Position numbers and translations under genes: made by a program. The notes beneath the pieces were generated by a model. The model made no database searches. It worked only from the letters and a program-made list of their open reading frames with translations, and was not told where the DNA came from. From Parabacteroides sp. ZJ-118 (lineage in GTDB: Bacteria > Bacteroidota > Bacteroidia > Bacteroidales > Tannerellaceae), in assembly GCF_011038785.1 (NCBI RefSeq), contig NZ_JAAKDT010000013.1, positions 1-63,857 on the forward strand: a stretch of DNA of 63,857 nucleotides, read 5' to 3'. Each line of letters starts with the position of its first letter. The first letter of the stretch is position 1. This document shows, one piece after another, positions 37,991-47,401 of the stretch.

Positions 37991-39199
37991 ATGACAACTA
38001 AGTTCTTGCTCTCGTCCGATGACAATACTCGCGGTGGCCTTCTGAAAAAGAAGATCATACATTACTACATGGCCAATGGAGACGCTACGATAGCGGAGGT
38101 ATGCAAAGAGATGAGTCTCAGTATCCCTACCGTCACGAAGCTAATTAGCGAATTGCAAGAGGACGGTTATATACTCGACTTTGGAAAACAAGAGACTAGC
38201 GGAGGGCGTAAGCCTAGTATTTACGGGCTCAATCCCGTATCCGGGTATTTTGTGGGCGTGGATATACTGAAAGACCAGCTGAATCTAGCCATATTGGATT
38301 TTAAAGGAGACAAGATCCGCATTGAGCAAAATGTGCCCTATACACTCGAAAACACACCGGCCGCCTTGGATCGTCTTTGCGAATGTATCCATGGATTTAT
38401 CAACTCGTTGCCGATCCCGAGGGAAAAGATATTAAGCGTTGGCATTAATATATCCGGACGGGTAAATCCTTTCGCCGGATATAGCTACAGCATTTTTTAC
38501 TTTGAGGAGAAGCCCTTGTCTCAAATCCTTGAGGAGAAACTACATATGAAGATCTATATAGAGAATGACACCCGTTCCATGACTTACGGCGAATATCTTC
38601 AAGGAGTCGTAAAAGGGGAAAAAAATATTCTGTTCATCAATATCTCGTGGGGATTGGGTATCGGTATCATCATAGACGGAAAGGTTTATTTCGGGAAATC
38701 AGGCTTCTCCGGAGAGTTTGGGCACTTCAGCTTCTTCGAGAATGAAATCCTTTGCCATTGCGGTAAAAAAGGATGCCTCGAGACCGGGGCTTCCGGCTCC
38801 GCCCTATACCGGATTCTCCTTGAGCGGTATAAAGAGGGTAGCAACACCATACTGGCCCGTAAAATCGATGCCGGGGAATACATCGGGCTCTCCGATTTGA
38901 TCGATGCCATCCGCAAAGAGGATATGTTATCCATTGAGATTTTGGAGGAGATCGGTTTTAATCTGGGTAAAGGAATAGCTGGATTGATGAACATTTTCAA
39001 TCCGGAACTGGTCGTATTGGGTGGGCCCTTGTCGCAAACGGGAGAATATCTAAGTCTGCCGATTAAAAGTGCCGTTAGGAAATACTCTTTAAACTTGGTA
39101 ACCCGTGATACCCAGATCAAAGTATCCAAATTAGGTGAAAGAGCCGGTGTATTGGGGGCCTGCCTGTTATCTCGATCTAAAATTCTAGGCATGATTTAA
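37991..39199 (+). CDS. ROK-family transcriptional regulator of the sialic acid locus
   Basis: The 402-residue protein has an N-terminal winged helix (about 15-80; ATIAEVCKEMSLSIPTVTKL). It is followed by a ROK sugar-binding domain with GINISGRVNPF, a GEFGHFSFF block and a Cys cluster LCHCGKKGCLE, the typical ROK zinc site. This layout is that of NagC/Mlc/NanR-like repressors, not of a sugar kinase, which lacks the winged helix. It lies directly upstream of nanA in the same direction, so it probably responds to an amino sugar (ManNAc, GlcNAc or their phosphates) and controls the locus. It is intact, unlike several genes that follow. Confidence 0.85.
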   Translation: MTTKFLLSSDDNTRGGLLKKKIIHYYMANGDATIAEVCKEMSLSIPTVTKLISELQEDGYILDFGKQETSGGRKPSIYGLNPVSGYFVGVDILKDQLNLAILDFKGDKIRIEQNVPYTLENTPAALDRLCECIHGFINSLPIPREKILSVGINISGRVNPFAGYSYSIFYFEEKPLSQILEEKLHMKIYIENDTRSMTYGEYLQGVVKGEKNILFINISWGLGIGIIIDGKVYFGKSGFSGEFGHFSFFENEILCHCGKKGCLETGASGSALYRILLERYKEGSNTILARKIDAGEYIGLSDLIDAIRKEDMLSIEILEEIGFNLGKGIAGLMNIFNPELVVLGGPLSQTGEYLSLPIKSAVRKYSLNLVTRDTQIKVSKLGERAGVLGACLLSRSKILGMI

Positions 39200-39285
39200 T
39201 AAGTATTTCAAAGGATTTGAATAAAATCCGATAATTAGTTCATTTTCTTGATAAAGTATCGATTTATTATTAAAACATTTTTATT

Positions 39286-39293
39286 TATATTTG
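39286..39293 (+). promoter_or_regulatory. -7 box for the nanA operon
   Basis: TATATTTG is a perfect match in a strongly AT-rich stretch (39200-39340), 47 bases before nanA. No clear -33 TTTG is present, which would fit an activator- or repressor-dependent promoter. An operator for the ROK protein may overlap, but I cannot define it. Confidence 0.5.
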
Positions 39294-39340
39294 CGTCGTA
39301 ATTAAAACCGGAGATTAAAACTCATAAAAACAACGCAGGT

Positions 39341-40257
39341 ATGGATAAAATTAAAGGACTGATCGATGCTCCCTTTACTCCGTTCCATGAGAACGGGGAG
39401 GTTAATTATGAGCCGATCAAGCTTATGCGAAACTTCTTGTGAAAAACGGGCTGAAAGGCGTATTCATCAATGGCTCTTCCGGAGAAGGTTACATGCTGAC
39501 AGAGGAAGAACGCATGAAACTGGCCGAGAGATGGATGGAAGCAGCTCCGGAAGGCTTTAAGGTAATCGTGCACGTAGGTAGCACATGCGTTAAGTCTAGC
39601 CGTAATTTAGCGGAACATGCCCAGCAGATCGGCGCTTGGGGTATCGGCGCTATGGCTACCCCTTTCCCTCGTATCGGCCGAATCGAGGAATTGGTAAAGT
39701 ATTGCGAGGAGATCGCTTGCGGCGCCCCGGCCTTGCCATTTTACTACTATCATATCCCTGCGTTCAACAATGCCTTCCTCCCCATGCTGGATCTCTTAAA
39801 AGCAGTGGACGGACGTATCCCTAATTTCGCCGGTATCAAATATACATACGAGAGCCTATACGAATACAATCAGTGTCGTTTGTACAAAAACGGCAAGTTC
39901 GATATGTTGCACGGGCAGGATGAGACGATTCTTCCTTGCCTTGCGATGGGCGGAGCGCAAGGAGGTATCGGTGGTACCACGAACTATAACGGAAAAGAGT
40001 TAACCGGCATCTTGGAGGCTTGGGCCGTCGGTGACCTAGAGACAGCTCGCGAGAAACAAAACTTCTCTCAAGAGGTTATTAACGTTATCTGTAATTACCG
40101 CGGCAATATCGTCGGAGGGAAACGCATCATGAAATTGATCGGATTAGATCTTGGCAAGAACCGTACCCCGTTCCAGAATATGACGGACGAAGAAGAGGCC
40201 GCTATGAAAGCGGAATTAGAGGCTATCAATTTCTTTGAAAGATGTAATAAATTCTGA
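39341..40257 (+). pseudogene. nanA: N-acetylneuraminate lyase, frameshifted
   Basis: The start codon gives MDKIKGLIDAPFTPFHENG, the right N-terminus for NanA, but the frame hits TGA at 39440-39442 (MRNFL stop). Everything after continues in another frame: KNGLKGVFINGSSGEGYM, then the catalytic Tyr region FYYYHIP and the Schiff-base Lys of FAGIKYTYE (about residue 165). Restoring one G near 39420 (AAG-GCT-TAT) gives an uninterrupted 305-residue enzyme, the normal length. NanA splits sialic acid into ManNAc and pyruvate. As it stands only a fragment lacking the N-terminal strand could be made, so it is likely inactive. The epimerase starts 3 bases after its stop. Confidence 0.88.
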
Positions 40258-40260
40258 GAT

Positions 40261-41464
40261 ATGGCAGCGTTTGACAACTTATCTAATCCATCGGAATACC
40301 TGGCTTATTGGGGCAAGACCTATCGGAATGAGCTGCTTACCAATATTCTTCCATTTTGGATGAAATACGGACTGGACAAAGAGAACGGCGGTTACTTTAC
40401 CTGCTTAGACCGGGATGGTACTCTGATGGACTCCACTAAATCCGTTTGGTTCCAGGGACGCTTCGCCTTTATCCTGGCAGATGCCTATAATCGCGTCGAG
40501 AAGAACGAAGAATGGCTGAAGGCCTGTAAAAACGGCATCGATTTCATCGAGAAACACTGTTCTGATACGGACGGACGCATGTTCTTCGAGGTGACAGCGA
40601 CGGGTATTCCTGTACGTAAACGCCGTTACGTATTCTCCGAGACTTTCGCAGCGATCGCCATGGCTCACTATTCATTGGCATCAGGCGATAAAAGCTATGC
40701 CGAGAAAGCCGTACATTTGTTCAAGCAAGTGTTACACTATAAGAATACCCCGGGATTATTGGAGTCTAAATTTCGTGAAGGTCTCGTGACGAAAGGCCAT
40801 TCTTTCTGCATGATATTGATCGATACGGCGGCACGCATCCGCGAGGCTGTAAACGATCCCATACTCACACAACAAATCGATGATTCCATAGCCGAGCTAC
40901 GCCGTGATTTCATACATCCCGAGTTCAAGGCTATCTTGGAGACAGTAGGACCCAACGGTGAGTTTATCGACTCTATCGCCGGACGTACCATCAATCCCGG
41001 CCATTCCATCGAGACCGCATGGTTTATCTTGGAAGAGGCCAAATACCGAGGATGGGATTCCCAACTGAAAGAGATGGGCTTACAAATCCTCAACTGGTCT
41101 TGGGACTGGGGCTGGGATAAGACGTACGGCGGAATCAACTATTTCAAGGATTGCAAAAACTTCCCCCCCCCAAGAGTATTGGCACGATATGAAGTTTTGG
41201 TGGCCACAATGCGAGGCGGTTATCGCTACGCTTTACGCCTACCAAGCGACTGGCGACGCCAAATATCTCGAAATGCACAAACTAATAAACGATTACACGT
41301 TTAATCATCTTCCCGACAAAGAATATGGGGAATGGTATGGCTACCTACACTTCGATGGTAGTCTCTCTCAATCTGCCAAAGGCAATCTATTCAAGGGTCC
41401 GTTCCACATTCCTAGAATGCTTCTGAAATGTAGTTTACTCTGTGATGAAATTCTTTCTAAATAA
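40261..41464 (+). pseudogene. nanE: AGE-type N-acylglucosamine 2-epimerase, frameshifted at a C9 tract
   Basis: Codons 1-303 read as a normal AGE/RenBP epimerase (alpha6-alpha6 barrel; HSFCMILIDTAA and GHSIETAWFILEEA carry active-site residues). At 41163-41171 a run of nine C shifts the frame and the protein would end wrongly at 41304. With eight C the frame continues FPPQEYWHDMKFWWPQ to a stop at 41464, a normal 400-residue protein. In Bacteroides this RenBP-like enzyme interconverts ManNAc and GlcNAc after NanA. The missing end includes part of the conserved barrel, so the shifted product should be inactive. Tract slippage could switch the gene on and off. Confidence 0.85.
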
Positions 41465-41564
41465 CTTTATCTAAAACACTGAAATTGGTCAATTGACATC
41501 AGGAGTCCCGATCGTGGCTCTTGATGTTCTGAGGCTTTGTTTTCCTTTTTATTTCCTCAATCAA

Positions 41565-42815
41565 ATGAAAAATAAGAAATTATATCCTTGGGTCGTAGTC
41601 GGTCTACTATGGATCGTCGCCTTACTGAACTATATGGATCGCCAGATGCTATCCACCATGAAATCAGCCATGATGGTAGATATCGTGGAACTCGAGTCTG
41701 CCGCGAACTTCGGACGTTTGATGGCAGTCTTCCTTTGGATCTACGGATTCATGAGCCCTGTAGCAGGTATGGTAGCGGATAGGGTAAACAGGAAGTGGTT
41801 AATCGTGGGTAGCTTGTTCGTCTGGTCCTTCGTTACCTTGATGATGGGGTATTGCACGGATTTCAACCAGATCTATTACCTACGTGCCTTGATGGGCGTC
41901 AGTGAGGCCTTGTATATTCCCGCCGGATTATCGCTTATCACAGACTATCACCAAGAGAAAACACGCTCATTAGCCGTAGGCATCCATATGACGGGTCTAT
42001 ACGTGGGCCAAGCCTTGGGAGGATTCGGAGCTACGGTGGCCAGCGCCTATACGTGGGAAACGACGTTCCATTGGTTTGGTATCATCGGCATCGCTTATAG
42101 CTTGGTCTTGATTATCTTCTTACACGATAAAACAGATCATGCGGCACGAGCCGTAAAATTGGAGAATCATCCGAAAGAGAATCCGATTTCCGGTGCGATC
42201 AAAGGGATGGGAATGTTGTTCGCGAATATCGCTTTTTGGATCATCCTTCTCTATTTCGCCACGCCAAGTTTACCGGGTTGGGCAACAAAGAACTGGCTTC
42301 CTACCCTATTCGCGGAGAATCTCTCGTTGGATATGTCTGAAGCTGGTCCGTTATCGACATTCACGATCGCTATCTCTTCCTTTATAGGGGTAATCGCCGG
42401 AGGCATTTTATCCGATAAATGGATCCAGCGGAATGTTCGGGGACGTGTTTACACAGGCGCCATCGGTTTGGCTTTAACGATACCCTCTCTCCTATTACTA
42501 GGATTTGGGCATAACTTCCCGATGATTATCGGCGGTGGCCTTTGCTCCGGTATCGGTTATGGTATATTCGACGCCAACAATATGCCTATCCTTTGCCAAT
42601 TCATCTCCCCCCGTTACCGGGCTACAGCTTATGGGATTATGAATATGACCGGTGTATTCGCCGGAGCTGCCATCACGGATATATTAGGAAAATCTACCGA
42701 CGCCGGTAACCTTGGCCACGACTTCGCCATGCTAGCCGGATTGGTACTCATCGCACTTCTGATCTAGGTGATCTTCTTACGTCCGAAAGTCGCTAACATG
42801 ACCGACGAACGCTAA
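41565..42815 (+). pseudogene. nanT: Sialic acid MFS transporter with a premature stop
   Basis: The protein has about 12 membrane segments and an MFS signature after helix 2 (GMVADRVNRKWLIVG). It starts at MKNKKLYPW. The frame ends at TAG (42765-42767) inside the last helix. The same frame then goes on for another 15 sense codons (VIFLRPKVANMTDER) to TAA, which looks like the natural end with CAG (Gln) changed to TAG. In the Bacteroides pathway NanT brings N-acetylneuraminate across the inner membrane. Loss of about 16 residues from the final helix may or may not destroy transport. It is 100 bases after the epimerase. Confidence 0.75.
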
Positions 42816-42856
42816 TCAATCTCATCCAATAAACGAAACACTCTCGTTCCCCGGAT

Positions 42857-42967
42857 TTATGGAAGGTAGTCCCGCCAGCGATGTCGGTCCGGCTGATGGG
42901 GACCCGCGGTATTATCGGTTGGATATAACTCGGTTTTTGGCAAGAATTCCAAAGGTGCTTTGTTCAT
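42857..42967 (-). other. Unassigned 36-codon open frame
   Basis: On the minus strand an ATG opens a 36-residue frame (MNKAPLEFLPKTELYPTD and on to DRHRWRDYLP). It looks protein-like but I do not recognise it, and it overlaps the -33 box of the sialidase promoter on the other strand. It may be a remnant or chance. The rest of the 42816-43034 gap is the sialidase leader. Confidence 0.2.
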
Positions 42968-42990
42968 ATGGATAAATATCATTACCTTTG
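42959..42990 (+). promoter_or_regulatory. Promoter of the sialidase operon
   Basis: TTTG (42959-42962) is followed after exactly 20 bases by TACCTTTG (42983-42990), a full match to the Bacteroidetes consensus in both boxes and spacing. The sialidase ATG is 44 bases downstream. It gives the sialidase and the three following genes a promoter separate from that of nanA. Confidence 0.75.
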
Positions 42991-43034
42991 AAACTCACAT
43001 ATCTATTAATTTCAACCTACAAACAAAAAGCGTC

Positions 43035-44657
43035 ATGAAAAAAACTTTCTTGTATTTCTGCCTTCTCCTCATCGTACAAACGGCTTTTGCGGCAGACAGT
43101 CTTTATGTGCGAGAGCGACAAATCCCTATCTTGATAGACCGGATCGATAACGTACTTTATGAGATACGGATACCGGCCCAAAAAGGGGATGTATTGAACG
43201 AGATCGCGATACAGATTGGAGACAATGTCAACCTGTCGGACATCCAAGCGATACGCCTATTCTATAGCGGAGTGGAAGCTCCCTCCCGTAAAGGAGAGCA
43301 TTTCAGCCCCGTTACGTACATATCCAGCCATATACCGGGGAATACCCGTAAGGCTCTTGAATCGTATTCCGTACGACAAGATGAGGTGGGCGCCCCCTTG
43401 TCGCGCACCGTAAAACTGACCTCCAAGCAACCGATGCTTAAAGGCATCAATTATTTCTGGATAAGTATCCAGATGAAGCCTGAGACTTCCATATTGGCAA
43501 AAGTAGCGACTACGATACCTAACGCCCGGATCAACAACAAGCCGATCGACATCACTTGGAAAGGAAAGGTAGACGAACGCCGTGTGGGTATCGGCGTACG
43601 CCAAGCTGGGGATGATGGATCGGCGGCCTTCCGTATCCCGGGATTAGTGACGACGAATAACGGAACCTTGCTCGGAGTCTACGATATTCGCTATAACAGC
43701 AGCGTGGACTTGCAAGAGAAAATCGATATCGGAGTAAGCCGCAGTACCGATAAGGGACAAACCTGGGAGCCGATGCGAGTGGCCATGACTTTCAAACAAA
43801 CAGATGGCCTGCCTCACGGACAAAACGGCGTGGGAGACCCATCGATCTTGGTAGACGAAAAGACCAATACGATCTGGGTAGTAGCCGCGTGGACGCATGG
43901 AATGGGTAACGAACGGGCTTGGTGGAACTCCATGCCGGGAATGACACCGGACGAGACCGCCCAACTTATGCTCGTGAAAAGCGAGGACGACGGCAAGACG
44001 TGGAGCGAACCGATCAATCTCACGCCTCAAGTGAAAGACCCCTCCTGGTATTTCTTATTGCAAGGCCCGGGACGAGGCATCACGATGCAAGACGGTACCT
44101 TGGTCTTCCCCATCCAGTTTATCGACGCTACCCGTGTGCCCAATGCCGGTATCATGTATAGTAAAGACCGCGGGAAAACATGGCATCTACACAACTTGGC
44201 TCGCACGAATACCACCGAGGCGCAAGTTGCCGAGGTAGAGCCGGGCGTATTGATGCTAAATATGCGCGATAACCGAGGCGGTAGCCGTGCCGTGTCCACT
44301 ACAAAGGATTTAGGCAAGACATGGACGGAGCATCCTTCTAGCCGCAGCGCCTTGCAGGAACCCGTTTGTATGGCCAGTTTGATCAAGGTAAACGCCAAGG
44401 ACAACATCACCGGCAAAGACCTTTTACTCTTCTCCAACCCGAACACGGCAAAAGGGCGTAATCATATCACGATCAAGGCGAGTCTGGACGGCGGACTTAC
44501 TTGGCCTACGGAGCATCAAGTTTTATTAGACGAGGCCGAGGGCTGGGGATATTCCTGTCTCTCCATGATCGATAAGGAAACAGTTGGAATCTTTTACGAG
44601 TCAAGCGTGGCGCATATGACCTTCCAAGCCGTTAAGCTAACGGATCTCATCCCTTAG
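43035..44657 (+). CDS. nanH: Exo-alpha-sialidase (GH33)
   Basis: The 540-residue enzyme has a signal peptide (about 1-19, ending TAFA). An N-terminal beta domain of about 150 residues follows, typical of Bacteroides sialidases, and then a six-bladed propeller. The propeller opens with the Arg motif FRIPGLV (about residue 200) and contains five Asp boxes: STDKGQTW, SEDDGKTW, SKDRGKTW, TTKDLGKTW and SLDGGLTW. It cleaves terminal sialic acid from host glycoconjugates outside the cytoplasm. The longer open frame upstream runs through the promoter, so the start is 43035. It leads a four-gene unit and is intact. Confidence 0.95.
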   Translation: MKKTFLYFCLLLIVQTAFAADSLYVRERQIPILIDRIDNVLYEIRIPAQKGDVLNEIAIQIGDNVNLSDIQAIRLFYSGVEAPSRKGEHFSPVTYISSHIPGNTRKALESYSVRQDEVGAPLSRTVKLTSKQPMLKGINYFWISIQMKPETSILAKVATTIPNARINNKPIDITWKGKVDERRVGIGVRQAGDDGSAAFRIPGLVTTNNGTLLGVYDIRYNSSVDLQEKIDIGVSRSTDKGQTWEPMRVAMTFKQTDGLPHGQNGVGDPSILVDEKTNTIWVVAAWTHGMGNERAWWNSMPGMTPDETAQLMLVKSEDDGKTWSEPINLTPQVKDPSWYFLLQGPGRGITMQDGTLVFPIQFIDATRVPNAGIMYSKDRGKTWHLHNLARTNTTEAQVAEVEPGVLMLNMRDNRGGSRAVSTTKDLGKTWTEHPSSRSALQEPVCMASLIKVNAKDNITGKDLLLFSNPNTAKGRNHITIKASLDGGLTWPTEHQVLLDEAEGWGYSCLSMIDKETVGIFYESSVAHMTFQAVKLTDLIP

Positions 44658-44668
44658 AGAAACAATCT

Positions 44669-45301
44669 ATGAGGTTACTGAATTTTATCTTTATTGCATA
44701 TGTAAGCATTTCCGGGTCTTTACAGGCCCGGAATCCTGTTTTATTGCCCTTGCCCCAAAAATACGTCCGGACAAACGCCTCGTTCCATCCGAAGGAAATC
44801 GCGGTTTCTTCCGAAGGGAAGCTCCGTTCCATCCTGATGGAATTTCCGGAGGAGCTGCCGGTAAGCGTCCAACCGGACAGCCGATACAAGATAGAGATTT
44901 CCTTGGTTGACAAATTGGACGGAGTCCCCCTCAATTCCGAGGAGGTCCCTTACTTACATATCGGGGCCGACGAGGTAAAGTTTACCAATCCAAGGTTCGT
45001 ACCCGAGATGGTCGCTTACATCCGTGCGAAAGGGAAACAAGTGATCTCTTGGAACCCGGGATGGAAGTACAAACCGGGTGAGATCGACACGGTGCAGCTG
45101 TGGAGTTACCGGGGCAAAATGCAATCGGGCATTCCCGCGATCGATCCGGAGAACGAGGTATTGATGAAGCTTCCGGTCGGCGTGTTCAATACCCCCGAAG
45201 TCCGTTTGGTAAAATGGATGTTTACGTTCGTTTGCGTCACGCCCGATGGAGAGAACGCAGTGGAAGGATTGGTCTACTCGGCAGATAAACAACTTAAATA
45301 A
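44669..45301 (+). pseudogene. GH20 beta-N-acetylhexosaminidase with large in-frame deletions
   Basis: The frame is open for 210 codons but holds only pieces of a GH20 enzyme that is normally about 650-700 residues. It has a signal peptide plus part of the N-terminal domain (RNPVLLPLPQKYVRT), then jumps to the catalytic strand HIGADEV with its Asp-Glu pair. After WSYRGKMQSGIPAID it jumps again to the normal C-terminal end (LPVGVFNTPEVRLVKWMF). The barrel strands before the catalytic pair and most of the part after it are missing, so it cannot fold as GH20. The reading frame survived both deletions. It begins 11 bases after the sialidase. Family identity rests on recall of homologues. Confidence 0.75.
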
Positions 45302-45322
45302 CCTCTAATTCGATTGAATGCG

Positions 45323-47398
45323 ATGAGAAAAATAACAGGAATCTTATCGATCTTCCTCGCTTTTGCTCTCATGGGGCAGGCGCAAAAGATCAAGGTGGCT
45401 TGCGTAGGTAATAGCATAACCTATGGTTACGGAATCGAGAACCGGGAGGCCAACTGCTACCCGGCCCAATTGCAACGGATGCTTGGCGATACCTACGAGG
45501 TGGAGAACTTCGGGCATAGCGGGGCTACGCTATTAAACAAGGGATATCGTCCCTATACCCAACAAGAGGCGTATCAAAAGGCATTGAAGTTTGCCGGGGA
45601 TTACGTGATCATCCATCTGGGATTGAATGATACGGATCCTCGGGCATGGCCGAATTACCGGGATGAATTTGTTCGGGATTACCTTTCCTTGATCGAATCC
45701 TTCCGGAAAGCCAATCCGGGATGCAAGGTGTGGGTTTGCCGCATGACACCGATATCTCACCGCCATCATCGTTTCAAATCCGGTACAAGAGACTGGTATT
45801 GGATGGAGCAAGCGCTTATCGAAGAAATTGCCCGGATAGCCGGCGCGACCTTGGTCGATTTGCAGGAGGGCTTATACGATCGTCCGGATCTATTGCCCGA
45901 CGCATTGCATCCCAACACGGAAGGTGCCGGTATCTTGGCCCGCACCGTTTATGGGGCGCTAACCGGAGATTACGGAGGATTACAGCTTCCCGCCATCTAT
46001 TCGGACCGGATGGTCTTGCAACGGGATCAACCGCTTCCTATATCCGGTATCGCCAACCAAGGGGAGAAGGTAACCGTTACCATCGCCGGACAAAAGAAGG
46101 AGACCTCAGCAGGCGCGAACGGGAAATGGACGGTCACGCTCGATCCCTTGCGGGTAAGCGGGAAATCCTATACCTTAACGGTTTCTACCCCCGGCCGCAC
46201 GCTGAACTACCGGGATGTAGTAGCCGGGGAAGTCTGGCTATGCTCCGGGCAATCCAATATGGCGTTCCGGGTAAACGAGAGCGTAAAAGAAGAACAGCAG
46301 CAACAACTGGATTATGCGAGACAACACCCGCAAATCCGTTTATTCGACCTAAAGCCCCGCTGGGAGACTTACGCCGTGGAATGGGACGCTTCCGTATTGG
46401 ATTCATTGAACCGCCTGCAATATTATCACGACGCCCAATGGGAGGTATGCGACACCCGGAATACCGCACGCTTCTCGGCCATCGGATTTGCCTTCGGGCG
46501 CATGTTGGCCGATAGCTTGCAAGTACCCGTAGGATTACTATTGAACGCTGTTGGCGGCTCGCCTACGGAGGCATGGATCGACCGGAAAACGCTGGAGTTC
46601 GAGTTCCCGGATATCTTACAGGATTGGACGAAGAACGACTTTATCCAAGATTGGGTACGTGAACGGGCGGCCCTAAACATCAAGCAAGCATCCAACCCGC
46701 TCCAACGCCATCCGTATGAGCCTTGCTATCTGTTCGAGGCGGGTATCCAACCCCTCCATCGATATCCCGTCAAAGGGATCATCTGGTACCAAGGGGAATC
46801 GAACGCTCATAACATGGAAGCGCACGAGCGGCTATTCCCGCTATTGGTGAACAGTTGGCGCCGGTATTGGAACTCCGATCTGCCTTTCTACTATGTTCAG
46901 CTATCTGGCATGGACCGACCGAGCTGGACTTGGTTCAGGGACAGCCAACGCCGCCTGATGCAAACCGTATCGAATACGGGTATGGCCGTGAGTAGCGATC
47001 GCGGGGATTCTTTAAACGTCCATCCGACCCAAAAGAAAGAGATTGGCGAACGACTGGCCTGTTGGGCCTTGAACAAGACCTACGGACATAACGTAATCCC
47101 ATCCGGCCCATTGTTCCGCGACGCGACGTTTACCGATGACGCCGCCTATATCACTTTCGATTACGCGAATGGCTTGAGAACTTCCGACGGGGCACCCATC
47201 CGCACGTTCGAGATCGCTGGGCAGGAGGGGCTTTTCCATCCGGCGCGAGCCCTGGTAGAGAACGGGAAAGTAAAGGTGTGGAGCGACCGGGTGACCCACC
47301 CGAAGCTGGTACGCTACGGCTGGCAACCCTTCACGAGCGCGAATCTTGTAAACGAGGCGGGTATGCCGGCCTCTACATTCCGGGCTGTAAAAGAATAG
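45323..47398 (+). CDS. nanS: Two-domain sialate O-acetylesterase
   Basis: The 691-residue protein has a signal peptide (about 1-20). The first SGNH domain (about 22-215) has ACVGNSITYGYG, HLGLNDTDP and the catalytic DALHPN. The second, a sialate O-acetylesterase (SASA) domain (about 220-691), has WLCSGQSNM, NAVGGSPTEAW and WYQGESNAH. It removes acetyl groups from O-acetylated sialic acids so that sialidase and lyase can work on them. Double-SGNH esterases of this kind are known from Bacteroides and Tannerella sialic acid loci. I start at the ATG (MRKITG); a TTG three codons earlier also exists. It is intact. Confidence 0.92.
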   Translation: MRKITGILSIFLAFALMGQAQKIKVACVGNSITYGYGIENREANCYPAQLQRMLGDTYEVENFGHSGATLLNKGYRPYTQQEAYQKALKFAGDYVIIHLGLNDTDPRAWPNYRDEFVRDYLSLIESFRKANPGCKVWVCRMTPISHRHHRFKSGTRDWYWMEQALIEEIARIAGATLVDLQEGLYDRPDLLPDALHPNTEGAGILARTVYGALTGDYGGLQLPAIYSDRMVLQRDQPLPISGIANQGEKVTVTIAGQKKETSAGANGKWTVTLDPLRVSGKSYTLTVSTPGRTLNYRDVVAGEVWLCSGQSNMAFRVNESVKEEQQQQLDYARQHPQIRLFDLKPRWETYAVEWDASVLDSLNRLQYYHDAQWEVCDTRNTARFSAIGFAFGRMLADSLQVPVGLLLNAVGGSPTEAWIDRKTLEFEFPDILQDWTKNDFIQDWVRERAALNIKQASNPLQRHPYEPCYLFEAGIQPLHRYPVKGIIWYQGESNAHNMEAHERLFPLLVNSWRRYWNSDLPFYYVQLSGMDRPSWTWFRDSQRRLMQTVSNTGMAVSSDRGDSLNVHPTQKKEIGERLACWALNKTYGHNVIPSGPLFRDATFTDDAAYITFDYANGLRTSDGAPIRTFEIAGQEGLFHPARALVENGKVKVWSDRVTHPKLVRYGWQPFTSANLVNEAGMPASTFRAVKE

Positions 47399-47401
47399 GC
47401 T

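Noticed and set aside
37991-39199. ROK gene as the sugar kinase (RokA/NanK) of the sialic acid pathway
   Set aside because: It has an N-terminal winged helix before the ROK domain, the layout of NagC/Mlc-type regulators. Kinases of this family lack it.
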